From: an uncultured Christensenella sp.
GTDB lineage: Bacteria; Bacillota; Clostridia; Christensenellales; UBA1242
NCBI GenBank assembly: GCA_910586385.1
Contig: CAJUGX010000006.1
Coordinates: 1-64,000, forward strand
Length of the DNA stretch: 64,000 bases
Direction: 5' to 3'
Below are positions 25,841 through 34,474 of this stretch, in pieces. A program made the translations under genes and the position numbers. Below the pieces are notes generated by a model. The model was not told the DNA's origin, made no database searches, and saw nothing but the letters and a program-made list of their open reading frames with translations. How positions within the stretch are numbered: the first letter of the stretch is position 1; every line of letters begins with the position of its first letter.

Positions 25841-26605
25841 ATGCATTTCTGCGTTATCAAATCAAGAACAATAAAAATTTTCATAGCAGCAATTTTGGTG
25901 ATGATTTTGGTTGCGATTCCGTTTGGTGGGTCATCAGCCGCACAGGTCTTTCTCGGTTATTCGATGAGAAAAGTGCCTATTTACAATGTAGACACAACAG
26001 AGAAGCAGGTGGCAATTTCATTTGATGCAGCATGGGGCGCTGACAAAACACAAGGCATCCTAGACATCTTGAAAGAGTTTGAAGTCAATGCGACATTCTT
26101 TCTCGTGGGTTTCTGGGTGGATGATTACCCAGAAATGGTGACAGCGATTGATGAAGCGGGGTGTGAGATTGGGACTCACTCAAACACTCATCCAGACATG
26201 GCAAAACTTTCAAAAGAAACAATGAAGAGCGAACTTGAGACTTCAATTTCAAAAATCAAAAACATCACTGGCAAGGATGTGAAGTTGTTTAGAGCGCCTT
26301 TTGGTTCTTACAACAATGCACTTCTTGAGACAGCTGATTCGCTTTCCCTCAAGACAATCCAATGGGACGTTGACAGCCTTGACTGGAAAGGTCTTTCGGC
26401 ACAAGACATCACGGGAAGAATCATTTCAAGAGTGAAAAATGGCTCAATCATTTTGATGCACAACAACTCTGACAACATCCTTGATGCACTTCGTCTGACG
26501 CTCAACAGATTGAAGGTTGCTGGCTACAAAATTGGATGCATCTCAGATTTGGTTTATGAAAAGGACTATTCAATAGATAGAAATGGCGTGCAACACAAAA
26601 ACTAG
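25841..26605 (+). CDS. PdaB-like polysaccharide deacetylase (NodB domain), membrane-anchored
   Basis: 254 aa with one N-terminal signal-anchor helix (about residues 10-32), then a NodB homology domain. Motif 1 is SFDAAWG, motif 2 is HSNTHP (metal-binding His pair), motif 3 is RAPFGSYN, and motif 5 is ILMHNN. The Asp-then-Ala/Ile-Trp-Gly form of motif 1 is the one seen in PdaB-type sporulation deacetylases rather than the FDDG of general chitin deacetylases. ATG 25841 has GAGGTTGGT upstream. It probably acts on peptidoglycan outside the membrane. Whether this organism sporulates cannot be told from this window. The SSB-like gene follows after 10 nt. Confidence 0.82.
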   Translation: MHFCVIKSRTIKIFIAAILVMILVAIPFGGSSAAQVFLGYSMRKVPIYNVDTTEKQVAISFDAAWGADKTQGILDILKEFEVNATFFLVGFWVDDYPEMVTAIDEAGCEIGTHSNTHPDMAKLSKETMKSELETSISKIKNITGKDVKLFRAPFGSYNNALLETADSLSLKTIQWDVDSLDWKGLSAQDITGRIISRVKNGSIILMHNNSDNILDALRLTLNRLKVAGYKIGCISDLVYEKDYSIDRNGVQHKN

Positions 26606-26615
26606 GAGGAATTTT

Positions 26616-27311
26616 ATGGATTACATTAAAACGCACGAAGATTTTACAAATGTCGCACAAGTTGCTGGCAGAGTGTGTCAAGAGCCAGTGCTCTCACATC
26701 AAGTGGAAAACGAAAACTTTTATGAATTTAAGGTCGAAGTAGAGAGATTGTCAAAAATCAAGGATATCATCCCTGTGACAATTTCAGAAAGAACTCTCTC
26801 TGGCAAAAATTTGCAAAATGGTCAATTTGTCAAAATTTTTGGAGAGTATAGAAGTTACAACAAACTTGCTGGGGAAAAGAGTAGGCTTGTTTTGCACCTT
26901 TTTGCAAAGGAAATTGAGGTTGTGAATGCAGGGGGAGAGGAGTTTGAAAATGATGTCAAACTCACGGGCTTTATTTGCAAAACTCCAGTTTATCGCAAGA
27001 CGCCTTTCAATCGAGAAATATGCGACATTTTGCTTGCAGTAAATCGAACAAACTATCACAAGTCAGACTATGTGCCTTGCATCTTGTGGGGAAGAAATGC
27101 ACGCTTCATTGCAGAACAGAAAATTGGTTGCAAAGTTGAAATTGTTGGAAGAATCCAGTCAAGAGAGTATGTCAAGGCCTTTGAGGATGGCTCTTCTGAG
27201 ACAAAAACTGCATATGAAGTTTCTTGCCAAAGGATTATGCTTCTTTCAAATATAACACCGCTCAAAGCAGCTGAAGATGGCGAAATTTTGACGGCGGACA
27301 GTCCTTTTTAG
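26616..27311 (+). CDS. SSB-like protein with two tandem OB folds
   Basis: 231 aa from ATG 26616 (AGGAGG 7 nt upstream). Two SSB-type OB units are visible: residues about 10-105 (NVAQVAGRVCQEP...NFYEFKVEVER...GQFVKIFGEY) and about 110-215 (VKLTGFICKTPVYRKTPFNREICDILLAVNR...YVPCILWGRNARF...VEIVGRIQSREY). The second looks closer to standard SSB/PriB. The acidic DSPF end (TADSPF) resembles the C-terminal tip with which SSBs recruit partners (usual form DDDIPF). Canonical bacterial SSB has one OB fold per chain. It likely binds ssDNA, but a role beside the housekeeping SSB is inference. Confidence 0.75.
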   Translation: MDYIKTHEDFTNVAQVAGRVCQEPVLSHQVENENFYEFKVEVERLSKIKDIIPVTISERTLSGKNLQNGQFVKIFGEYRSYNKLAGEKSRLVLHLFAKEIEVVNAGGEEFENDVKLTGFICKTPVYRKTPFNREICDILLAVNRTNYHKSDYVPCILWGRNARFIAEQKIGCKVEIVGRIQSREYVKAFEDGSSETKTAYEVSCQRIMLLSNITPLKAAEDGEILTADSPF

Positions 27312-27330
27312 ACAATGTTTCAAAAAAACA

Positions 27331-27360
27331 AAAACCACCATTTTTGGTGGTCTTTTTTTT
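27331..27360. terminator. Bidirectional intrinsic terminator
   Basis: ACCACCA pairs with TGGTGGT around a short T loop, with T8 on the plus strand and a T-rich run on the minus strand. It lies between the convergent SSB-like and gpmI genes. Confidence 0.85.
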
Positions 27361-27391
27361 GTTTTGGTTTTGACTTGCAAAGCAAGTTATT

Positions 27392-28894
27392 TTAATATAA
27401 CGGTTCGTCATAGTTTTCTGGAATTTCTTCGCCCATAAGTTTGAGAACAGTCGCAGCGATTGCAGAGAGTGATTTGCCCTTTTTGAGATGTTTGATTTCA
27501 GGATGATTTTTTGAAACCAAAATGAATGGCACTGGGTTTGTTGTGTGATTCATAAGTTTGTTTCCCGCTTTGTCCATCATCTCTTCGGCGTTGCCGTGGT
27601 CAGCAGTAATTAAGCAGTCTCCACCAGCCATAAGTGTTGCCAATGCGACAGCGTATGCTTGTTTATCGACGCATTCAATTGCCTCTTTGGTGCTTGCCCA
27701 GTTTCCAGTGTGTCCAATCATGTCTGGGTTTGAGTAATTTACCACAATGAAATCATATTTGTTTGAGGCGATTGCATCAAGCACATCTTGTGTGATTTCA
27801 ATCGCACGCATCTTTGGAAATTTTGCGTAGTCGTCAACATTGATTGTGTCGATGAGTTTTCTGTCTTCGCCTTCATAAACACTGTCGATTGTCCCATTGA
27901 AGAAGTAGGTGACGTGCATATACTTTGTTGTCTCTGCGACGTGATATTGAGTTTTCCCTCTTTGTGAAAGGATTGCAGTTAAGCTGTCATCGATTGTCTT
28001 TGGAGGGAAAGCAGTGTTGAGGTGTTCAAGATTTTCGGCATATCGAGTCATTTGCGTAAACAAGAAGTTTTTGAGCTTCTTTGTTTTGAAATGTTTGAAA
28101 TCTGGATCAGTGAAAGCCCAAGTGATTTCTCTTTCTCTGTCGGTACGGTAGTTGTAGAAGATGAGGCTGTCGTTGTCTTTGACAATTGAGTCTTCATCGA
28201 TGATGTATGGTTCAAAATATTCATCTGTTATTCCATTTGCATAGTTTTTGTCGATTGCCTCGTCAATCGAAGAAACTTTCTCACCCTTCCCATAAACGAG
28301 GAGGTCATACATCTTTTGCACACGCTCGAACTTAAGTTCTCTGTCCAAATACACTCTGCCAATGATTGTCCCGAATTTTACATTTGTGCCTTTGATTTTC
28401 TCTCTTGTCATGTCAACATATTTTTTTATACTCTTTTCTGGAACATCCCTTCCGTCTGAGAAAGTGTGGATATAAATGTTTTTGATGTCAAAGTTTTTTG
28501 CCATTTCCAAAATTGCAAACATGTGGTTGATATCTTGATGGACCCTTCCATCAGACAGAATGCCCATGATGTGAAGATTGCTCTTGTTTTTTTCTGCGTG
28601 AGCAAGTGCTTTAAGAATTGCAGGATTTTGATAGAACTTTCCATTTGCAATCTCACTGTCAATAAGCATCAAATCTTGCAAAATTCTTCTTCCAGCACCG
28701 ATTGTCATATGTCCAACTTCACTGTTTCCAATTGTGCCTTTTGGCAAACCAACATATTCTCCACTTGCATCAAGGAGAGTGTGAGGATATTCTTTTTTGA
28801 GTTTGTCAAGATATGGAGTGCCTTGTGCTTTGATAGCGTTTCCAAATTTTTCTTTCTTTTCGCCAAAGCCATCCAAAATAACTAATGTAACCAT
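27392..28894 (-). CDS. gpmI: 2,3-bisphosphoglycerate-independent phosphoglycerate mutase
   Basis: 500 aa. A Mn-dependent, alkaline-phosphatase-superfamily enzyme that interconverts 3- and 2-phosphoglycerate in glycolysis. VILDGFG at the N-terminus supplies a metal Asp; the phosphorylated Ser is Ser58 in GNSEVGH; then HTFSDGRDV, and near the C-terminus CLITADHGNAEEM. AAGGAGATTTTT precedes the ATG. The length is usual for the family. It stands alone on the minus strand with its own promoter. Confidence 0.95.
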   Translation of the reverse strand: MVTLVILDGFGEKKEKFGNAIKAQGTPYLDKLKKEYPHTLLDASGEYVGLPKGTIGNSEVGHMTIGAGRRILQDLMLIDSEIANGKFYQNPAILKALAHAEKNKSNLHIMGILSDGRVHQDINHMFAILEMAKNFDIKNIYIHTFSDGRDVPEKSIKKYVDMTREKIKGTNVKFGTIIGRVYLDRELKFERVQKMYDLLVYGKGEKVSSIDEAIDKNYANGITDEYFEPYIIDEDSIVKDNDSLIFYNYRTDREREITWAFTDPDFKHFKTKKLKNFLFTQMTRYAENLEHLNTAFPPKTIDDSLTAILSQRGKTQYHVAETTKYMHVTYFFNGTIDSVYEGEDRKLIDTINVDDYAKFPKMRAIEITQDVLDAIASNKYDFIVVNYSNPDMIGHTGNWASTKEAIECVDKQAYAVALATLMAGGDCLITADHGNAEEMMDKAGNKLMNHTTNPVPFILVSKNHPEIKHLKKGKSLSAIAATVLKLMGEEIPENYDEPLY

Positions 28895-28914
28895 AAAAAT
28901 CTCCTTATGAGAAA

Positions 28915-28943
28915 ATGATACCTTTTGGCGAGAAAAAAGTCAA
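28915..28943 (-). promoter_or_regulatory. Promoter for gpmI
   Basis: On the minus strand TTGACT (28943-28938), a 17-nt spacer and TATCAT (28920-28915). Confidence 0.65.
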
Positions 28944-28955
28944 ACAAATTGGCTT

Positions 28956-29330
28956 TTAGTTTTGACCAAAATGCTCATCGAAGAGGTTGTCTTGATTTTC
29001 ATTTGAGTGGGCTTCATCATAATGTGAGATGTTTTCTCTGCCCGCTTCAATGTTTGCTGCAGCAAGTGTTTCTTGGGGGATTGCAGAATTTTTGTTGGGC
29101 GATTCTTGACGCTTCTTCCTGCGTTCGAAAATTTTGAAGGTGCCTTTGTTGATGATGATGCGGAGAAGCAGATACAAGGCACCAGCACCAATCAAGATAT
29201 AGCACAGTCTTGAAAATATGCTGGCTTGAAAACCAAAAAGCCCAGCGATGAAGTCATATTGCAAAAGTCCTACCATAAGCCAGTTTATGCAACCGAGCAT
29301 GGTGAGTAGGAATGCGATAAAAGTAAACAT
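28956..29330 (-). CDS. DUF378 membrane protein with hydrophilic tail
   Basis: 124 aa. The first 65 residues hold two hydrophobic hairpins with CINWLMVGLLQYDFIAGLFG, the hallmark of DUF378 (YuzA-like), then SRLCYILIGAGALYLLL. The remaining 60 residues are hydrophilic and acidic, likely disordered and cytoplasmic; plain DUF378 proteins are shorter (about 70-80 aa). AGGAGGATTT precedes the ATG. Function is unknown. It lies upstream of gpmI on the same strand, but gpmI has its own promoter. Confidence 0.75.
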   Translation of the reverse strand: MFTFIAFLLTMLGCINWLMVGLLQYDFIAGLFGFQASIFSRLCYILIGAGALYLLLRIIINKGTFKIFERRKKRQESPNKNSAIPQETLAAANIEAGRENISHYDEAHSNENQDNLFDEHFGQN

Positions 29331-29438
29331 AAATCCTCCTGTTGAAATTTATTGTTTTACAAAAATCAAAAATTATATCTTTCTTGGAATATTTTCTTGC
29401 GTTGCCGAATATGATATGAAAGAAAGTTTGAAAAATAG

Positions 29439-29467
29439 TTGACTTTTTTGTGCAATAAATGTATAAT
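29439..29467 (+). promoter_or_regulatory. Strong promoter for greA
   Basis: TTGACT (29439-29444), a 17-nt spacer and TATAAT (29462-29467). A 90-nt leader follows, with a short GACC/GGTC hairpin and a T7 run at 29506-29526 that could act as a pause or attenuator. Confidence 0.78.
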
Positions 29468-29563
29468 GATTGCAGTTTTTTGGTTGGGTAAAAACTTTTA
29501 GAGACGACCTATTTGGTCATTTTTTTACGCAAAAAGTCTGATAAAAGGAGATTGAAAGACATT

Positions 29564-30037
29564 ATGGAAGAAAAACACTATTTGACACCAGAAGGAAAAA
29601 AGCAACTTGAGGAGAAATTGAACTTCTATAAGACAGTTAAAAGACCTGATGTTGTAAAAAGAATTGGTATTGCAAGAGAATTTGGTGACCTTTCAGAAAA
29701 TTCTGAATACGATGCTGCAAAAGACGAACAAGCTCAAATTGAAGCTGAAATCGCTGAAATGGAAGGCATTTTGCTCAACGCTGAAATCATCGATAAGAAA
29801 AACCTCGCAAGTGACACAGTCAATGTAGGTTGCACAGTGAAACTTTATGATGAAGAGTTTGATGAAGAGGTTGAGTATCGCATTTCTGGCTCATCAGAAA
29901 GTGACCCAAAGAATGGGGTGATCAGTAATGTTTCACCTGTTGGAAAAGCGCTTATTGGTCACAAGAAAGGAGAAATTGTTTCTGTGACAACTCCAGGTGG
30001 CGTGACAAAGTATAAGATTGTTTCAATTCACATCTAG
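29564..30037 (+). CDS. greA: Transcription elongation factor GreA
   Basis: 157 aa. It rescues backtracked RNA polymerase by stimulating transcript cleavage. The N-terminal coiled coil carries LTPEGKKQLEEKL and the tip motif GDLSENSEYDAAKDEQ; the C-terminal FKBP-like domain includes VEYRISGSSESDP...SPVGKALIGHKKGE. ATG 29564 gives the usual GreA N-terminus, although AAAGGAG is 13 nt away, farther than typical. The frame is open farther upstream but without homology. Confidence 0.93.
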   Translation: MEEKHYLTPEGKKQLEEKLNFYKTVKRPDVVKRIGIAREFGDLSENSEYDAAKDEQAQIEAEIAEMEGILLNAEIIDKKNLASDTVNVGCTVKLYDEEFDEEVEYRISGSSESDPKNGVISNVSPVGKALIGHKKGEIVSVTTPGGVTKYKIVSIHI

Positions 30038-30045
30038 AAAAACCC

Positions 30046-30073
30046 AAAAGGTGGCATTTTTATGCCATTTTTT
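30046..30073 (+). terminator. Intrinsic terminator after greA
   Basis: AAAAGGTGGCAT pairs with ATGCCATTTTTT around a short T loop. Confidence 0.82.
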
Positions 30074-30075
30074 GT

Positions 30076-30103
30076 TTGATTTTTCATTTCTTTTTGATAT
30101 ACT
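30076..30103 (+). promoter_or_regulatory. Candidate promoter for the membrane protein gene
   Basis: TTGATT (30076-30081), a 16-nt spacer and TATACT (30098-30103), immediately after the greA terminator. Confidence 0.45.
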
Positions 30104-30139
30104 TAATGTAAAGAGTGAATTGATTTCAAAAGGATATTT

Positions 30140-31057
30140 ATGGTTTTTGTAAATTCATTGAGACTGCTGTTTTCAAACTGGGGCAAGGCTTTGAAATTCT
30201 TCCTTTACTATGTGGTGATTTGGGGGATTTGTGTTGCTCTCTTTTTGCCAGCAATTTTCGAATTTAAGAGTATCCTTTCTGCAAGTCTCAACGACCTTGC
30301 CGATTGTTTTGCTGGAGTGTTTAAGGGCAGTCTCGGGCAAAATTTGCACTCTTTGATTGGCACAGTGGCGGACTTCGTGGTTGATATCTTCAACGCAAAC
30401 ACTGGGATTGCAATCTATGGGCTTATCATTGTTTTTGTGGTTTTGCCATTTTTGATAAACATTGGCAAATACACTCTTGACTTCATGCTTTATTCTTATA
30501 TGACAAGCAAAAATCAAATCGGTTTCTTCAGTGCTTTGGTGAAAAATTTGAAAAATTCTTCACTTTTTGCACTCTGCAAAATCGTTTACAACATTGTTTT
30601 CTTGGCAATAACTGCTTTTGCGGTTTTCGGTCTTGCACAAGTGAAAGATACGTCTTTCATTTCTTATGGCTTGCCAATTTTGGAACTTTTTGTTGTGACA
30701 TTCCTTTTTGCGATAAATCAAATTCTCGTCCTTGGTTGGACACCTGCACTTATTGTTTTTGACTGCGGAGTTGTCAAAGCATTCAGCAAAGGGGTGAAGG
30801 CCGTAAGACGTCATTTCTGGAAATACTTTGGAGTGACTTTTGGTTACTTCTTGATTTTCTGGGTGCTTATCACTGTGTTTGGAGTCTACACAATGACAGT
30901 GCTTGTGCCACTTATGACGATTCTTCTTGCTGTGATGGATATGACAGTTTTCTTTACAAGCCAAGGCATGAGATTTTATGTCAATGACACTCAGATTTTG
31001 ACACCAAAGAAACTTGAAGAAGTTGACAATATAAACAAAACTGCTTTCATTCTGTAA
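30140..31057 (+). CDS. Integral membrane protein of unknown function, about six helices
   Basis: 305 aa. Hydrophobic segments at about residues 18-36, 92-115, 140-165, 180-205, 228-252 and 255-275. Between the first two is a 50-residue, probably extracellular region. The overall pattern (a KAFSKGVKAVRRHFWKYFGVTFGYFLIFW segment after a long helix pair) resembles glycerophosphoryl/DUF-type bacterial membrane proteins with duplicated three-helix units, but I cannot name a family. AAAGGATA precedes the ATG. RNase J follows from its own promoter. Confidence 0.6.
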   Translation: MVFVNSLRLLFSNWGKALKFFLYYVVIWGICVALFLPAIFEFKSILSASLNDLADCFAGVFKGSLGQNLHSLIGTVADFVVDIFNANTGIAIYGLIIVFVVLPFLINIGKYTLDFMLYSYMTSKNQIGFFSALVKNLKNSSLFALCKIVYNIVFLAITAFAVFGLAQVKDTSFISYGLPILELFVVTFLFAINQILVLGWTPALIVFDCGVVKAFSKGVKAVRRHFWKYFGVTFGYFLIFWVLITVFGVYTMTVLVPLMTILLAVMDMTVFFTSQGMRFYVNDTQILTPKKLEEVDNINKTAFIL

Positions 31058-31095
31058 AAGCAAATTCTTTTGTTTAGTTTTTTCAGCACACTGTG

Positions 31096-31124
31096 TTGAA
31101 GATTTTTGTTTGAAAAAATATAAT
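31096..31124 (+). promoter_or_regulatory. Promoter for RNase J
   Basis: TTGAAG (31096-31101), a 17-nt spacer and TATAAT (31119-31124). Confidence 0.68.
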
Positions 31125-31153
31125 AAGGGCTTTTCTGCCCAAAAGGAGAAAAA

Positions 31154-32809
31154 ATGAACAACAACAAACTTAAAATCACCTTCCTTGGTGGTGTGGGTGA
31201 AATCGGCAAAAACATGACTGCATTTGAATACAACAACGAAATCATCGTGGTTGACGCAGGACTCACTTTCCCTGGGGATGATCTTCCTGGGATTGATGTC
31301 GTAATTCCAGACTTTTCCTATCTTGTCAACAACAAGGACAAAGTCAAAGCGATTATCTTGACACACGGTCACGAAGACCATATTGGAGCGATGCCTTTTG
31401 TAATGCAACAAATCAAAGCGCCAGTTTATGGGTCAAGATTGACCTTGGCTCTTGTTGACAACAAGATGAGAGAGCATAAAATTGATTACAAGGGGATTGC
31501 AGTAAAGCCAAAGAATGTGCTCAAGATAGGCTCTTTCTCAGTGGAATTTATCAAGGTTTCTCACTCTATTGCTGGAGCGCTTGCTCTTTGCATCACAACA
31601 CCTGCTGGAAATGTGGTGCACACTGGGGACTTCAAGATTGATTTCGAACCTCTTGATGGCTCAATGACAGACCTTCAAAGATTTGGAGAACTTGGAAAGA
31701 AAGGTGTAAATCTTTTGATGTGTGAAAGCACAAACGTTTGCAGACCAGGTTATTCTGCAAGTGAAAAAAGTGTTGGAAGAACTCTTGATGAAATTTTCAA
31801 AAAACATCCTGACAACAGACTTTTTGTGGCAACTTTTGCTTCAAACATCAATCGTCTTCAACAGATCCTTGATCTTGCCAAAAAGTATGGAAGAAAGGTT
31901 GCTTTCACTGGCAGAAGCATGATAAATATTTCAGAGATTGGACTTAAGATTGGCGAACTCTCTTTTGACAAAAGCATATTGATTGACATCGACAAGATTG
32001 ATACTTATGCCGACAAAGAACTTCTTATTGTCACAACAGGAAGTCAAGGCGAGCCTCTCTCTGCTCTTACAAGAATGGCAGCTGGAGAATTTAAGCAAGT
32101 CAAAATCAGAAAGAACGATTTGATTATTTTCTCAGCGTCACCAATTCCTGGAAATGAAAAAAGCGTTTACAATGTCATCAACACACTCTTCCAAAGAGGT
32201 GCAGATGTAATTTATGATGAACTTGCAGATGTCCACGCTTCAGGTCACGCTTGCCAAGAGGAAATCAAGACAATCCACTCTTTGGTTAAGCCAAAATTCT
32301 TTATCCCTATTCACGGGGAATATAGACACCTTAGGGTGCACAAGCAACTTGCAATGAGTTTGGGCATGGAAGAGAGAAATATCTTGACAACATCAATCGG
32401 TGACCAAATCGAGATGACTCCAAATTCAATCAAGAGAGTTGGATTTGTGCCTGCTGGTCAGAGACTCATTGACGGGTACGGAATCGGCGACATGGAAAGC
32501 AATGTGCTTAGAGAAAGAAAACAACTTTCAGAAGATGGTTTCTGCGTTGTAGTTATGACAATCAACAATGTGTCTGGTGAAGTGGTTGGAGAACCTTTCA
32601 TCATCACAAGAGGTGTTGTTTATCAAGATGAGGCTGAAAGTTTTGTTCAAGACACAAAAAACACTGTTATTGCCTCTTTGAAAGAACAAGAACTTCGTGG
32701 TTGCGATCCTGCAATCATCAGAAACACAATCAGAAGAACAATCTCAAACTTCATCTTCAAACGCACAAAGCGTAAACCTATGGTTTTGGCGATTGTTATG
32801 CTTGACTAG
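31154..32809 (+). CDS. rnj: Ribonuclease J
   Basis: 551 aa, the full length of RNase J1/J2. Metallo-beta-lactamase motif LTHGHEDHIGAMPF (metal-binding His and Asp), VVHTGDFKID, the beta-CASP insertion with VATFASNINRLQQ and TTGSQGEPLSAL, a third motif with DVHASGHACQEE and IPIHGEYRHL, and the C-terminal dimerisation domain. It is a 5'-3' exonuclease and endonuclease in RNA turnover. AAAGGAGAAAAA precedes the ATG. The methyltransferase gene starts 9 nt after the stop. J1 and J2 cannot be told apart from sequence here. Confidence 0.93.
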   Translation: MNNNKLKITFLGGVGEIGKNMTAFEYNNEIIVVDAGLTFPGDDLPGIDVVIPDFSYLVNNKDKVKAIILTHGHEDHIGAMPFVMQQIKAPVYGSRLTLALVDNKMREHKIDYKGIAVKPKNVLKIGSFSVEFIKVSHSIAGALALCITTPAGNVVHTGDFKIDFEPLDGSMTDLQRFGELGKKGVNLLMCESTNVCRPGYSASEKSVGRTLDEIFKKHPDNRLFVATFASNINRLQQILDLAKKYGRKVAFTGRSMINISEIGLKIGELSFDKSILIDIDKIDTYADKELLIVTTGSQGEPLSALTRMAAGEFKQVKIRKNDLIIFSASPIPGNEKSVYNVINTLFQRGADVIYDELADVHASGHACQEEIKTIHSLVKPKFFIPIHGEYRHLRVHKQLAMSLGMEERNILTTSIGDQIEMTPNSIKRVGFVPAGQRLIDGYGIGDMESNVLRERKQLSEDGFCVVVMTINNVSGEVVGEPFIITRGVVYQDEAESFVQDTKNTVIASLKEQELRGCDPAIIRNTIRRTISNFIFKRTKRKPMVLAIVMLD

Positions 32810-32818
32810 GAAAGTGAG

Positions 32819-33406
32819 ATGAAAAGCAAGGAAGAGTTTGAAGGTTTTTCTGACCATGAGTATAGACCGATTGCAAGGGAAAAGAGTATCGAAGTTTTGG
32901 AAAAACTTATCAAAAAAAATCGACCAAAAAGGATTTTGGAGATTGGCACTTTCATAGGGTACTCGGCGTCGATTATGCTTGAGGCTGACAAAGACAATTT
33001 TGTATGCACAATTGAAAAAGATGAAAAAAATGCAAAAGACGCTGTCAAAAATCTGACGGAGTTGGGTTTTGCTGGAAGGTTTGAAGTCGTGTGTGCTGAC
33101 GCAATTGACTTTTTGGTGGAGCATCAAGACGAAAAATATGATTTCATCTTTTTGGATGGACCAAAAGGACAATACATCAAATATCTGCCATATCTCAAAA
33201 AGATGATGAATAGTGGTGCTGTTTTGCTTGCGGATGACATCTTGTTTTATGGACTTGTGAGGTCAGACGAGAAAATTGACCACAAACATCGGGCGCTTGT
33301 CAACAACTTGAGAAAGTTTATTGAAGCGATTGAAAATGACGATGAGTTGGAGACCATCATCTATGATTTTGCAAATGGCATGAGCGAAAGTAGAAAAAAA
33401 GGGTGA
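32819..33406 (+). CDS. SAM-dependent O-methyltransferase (TrmR/YrrM-like)
   Basis: 195 aa. Class I methyltransferase of the methyltransferase-3 type: the SAM-binding loop ILEIGTFIGYSASIML, then the acidic CTIEKDEKNAKDA, and the metal/substrate segment FIFLDGPKGQYIKYLPYL...ADDI. The size and motifs match B. subtilis YrrM (TrmR), which methylates 5-hydroxyuridine in tRNA anticodons; that specific substrate is inferred. GGAAAGTGAG precedes the ATG. It is translated from the RNase J transcript, and its stop codon lies inside the terminator stem. Confidence 0.75.
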   Translation: MKSKEEFEGFSDHEYRPIAREKSIEVLEKLIKKNRPKRILEIGTFIGYSASIMLEADKDNFVCTIEKDEKNAKDAVKNLTELGFAGRFEVVCADAIDFLVEHQDEKYDFIFLDGPKGQYIKYLPYLKKMMNSGAVLLADDILFYGLVRSDEKIDHKHRALVNNLRKFIEAIENDDELETIIYDFANGMSESRKKG

Positions 33407-33422
33407 GAACCCTTTTTATTTT
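33396..33422 (+). terminator. Intrinsic terminator overlapping the methyltransferase stop codon
   Basis: AAAAAGGGT pairs with ACCCTTTTT around a GAGA loop. Confidence 0.83.
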
Positions 33423-33463
33423 TCTGTCAAGTTTTCAAAATCAATGCAGACATTATCATTTAT

Positions 33464-33492
33464 TTGTATTTTTTGACGATATTTGGTAAAAT
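33464..33492 (+). promoter_or_regulatory. Promoter giving a probable leaderless mRNA for the PAP2 gene
   Basis: TTGTAT (33464-33469), a 17-nt spacer and TAAAAT (33487-33492). The ATG begins 6 nt later, with no SD. Confidence 0.6.
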
Positions 33493-33498
33493 AACACT

Positions 33499-34074
33499 AT
33501 GGATTTCGAAATCAAGATTATCGAATTTTTGCAATCAGGACAAAATGCTTTCTTTGACACGGCTTTTCAAATGATTTCTGCAATCGGAAGTGTGATTGGA
33601 GTCATCGTTGTGAGTTTGCTGTTTTTGCTGAAAAAAAGAAAGATATTTTTTTGGTATATCCTTTCGTATGCGGTGGCTGCTGGCTTGATTTGGATTTTGA
33701 AAGACCAAATTCACCGCATAAGACCATATGATGCAGTCGATTCCATTGTGTGTCTGGGCGGTGTTGCAGATGATTTCAGTTTTCCAAGTGGGCATTCGGC
33801 TTGTGCAACGGCAATTGCAATCTTCATTGGCTATGCACTTTTCACAAGTTACAAAAAAACTTGGGAGCGAGTTGGCATTGTCCTCGGATGTGGGCTTTAT
33901 GTCGCACTCGTGGGGTTGTCGAGAATGTACCTTGGGATGCACTATCTGACAGATGTGCTTGCTGGAATTGGAATTTCGGCCGTATTCTGCGTGCTTGGAA
34001 TAATCTTGATGACAATTTATCAAAGACAAAAGAAGGGTAGAAATGAAATTGAAAATGGAAGTAAAAAATCTTGA
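33499..34074 (+). CDS. PAP2 superfamily membrane phosphatase
   Basis: 191 aa, five or six membrane segments. All three acid-phosphatase motifs are intact: KDQIHRIRP, FPSGHSA, and SRMYLGMHYLTDV. The family removes phosphate from lipids such as undecaprenyl pyrophosphate or phosphatidylglycerol phosphate at the outer membrane face; which substrate applies here cannot be read from sequence. No SD is present. Its 3' end overlaps tsaE by 32 nt. With pgsA in the same window, PGP phosphatase activity is as possible as UppP-like recycling. Confidence 0.85.
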   Translation: MDFEIKIIEFLQSGQNAFFDTAFQMISAIGSVIGVIVVSLLFLLKKRKIFFWYILSYAVAAGLIWILKDQIHRIRPYDAVDSIVCLGGVADDFSFPSGHSACATAIAIFIGYALFTSYKKTWERVGIVLGCGLYVALVGLSRMYLGMHYLTDVLAGIGISAVFCVLGIILMTIYQRQKKGRNEIENGSKKS

Positions 34075-34474
34075 TGAGACTAGGCAGGTTGCGGCTGCCT
34101 TTGCAAAGAGTTTGACAAATCCAATGGTGGTGCTTCTCAATGGTGATTTGGGGAGCGGAAAGACAACTTTTGTCAAAGAAGTTGTCAAGGCTCTCGGCTG
34201 TGATGATTTGGTGACAAGTCCGACATTCACACTTCTCAACTCTTATAATGCAAAGTTTCCTGTTTATCACTTTGACATGTACAGACTCTCTTCTGCTGAA
34301 GAGGCGATGAATGTTGGCTTTGAGGAATATTTTGACAAGCACAGTTTGGATGGGGTTTGTTTTGTTGAGTGGTCAGAAAATGTTGAAGGGTTGATAAGGG
34401 ATGTTGACTTTGTGATTGATATTCAAAAGAAAGGTGAAAACGAGAGAGTTTTCACAATTGAAGGGGTAGAGTGA
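34043..34474 (+). CDS. tsaE: tRNA threonylcarbamoyladenosine biosynthesis ATPase TsaE
   Basis: 143 aa. P-loop GDLGSGKTTF, then the family pattern VTSPTFTLLNSY and YHFDMYRL, with FVEWSE near the C-terminus. TsaE turns over the TsaB/TsaD complex that makes t6A37 in ANN-decoding tRNAs. GAAGGG is placed for ATG 34043. It overlaps the PAP2 gene by 32 nt upstream and touches tsaB (stop TGA within GTGATG). tsaD and tsaC are not in the window. Confidence 0.92.
   Translation: MKLKMEVKNLDETRQVAAAFAKSLTNPMVVLLNGDLGSGKTTFVKEVVKALGCDDLVTSPTFTLLNSYNAKFPVYHFDMYRLSSAEEAMNVGFEEYFDKHSLDGVCFVEWSENVEGLIRDVDFVIDIQKKGENERVFTIEGVE

Noticed and set aside
30560..31411. A 283-codon minus-strand frame spanning the membrane protein and RNase J start
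   Set aside because: It covers two well-supported plus-strand genes and a promoter, and its translation has no recognisable domain.
33535..34239. A 234-codon minus-strand frame over PAP2 and tsaE
   Set aside because: Both plus-strand genes show intact family motifs; the reverse product looks like antisense noise.
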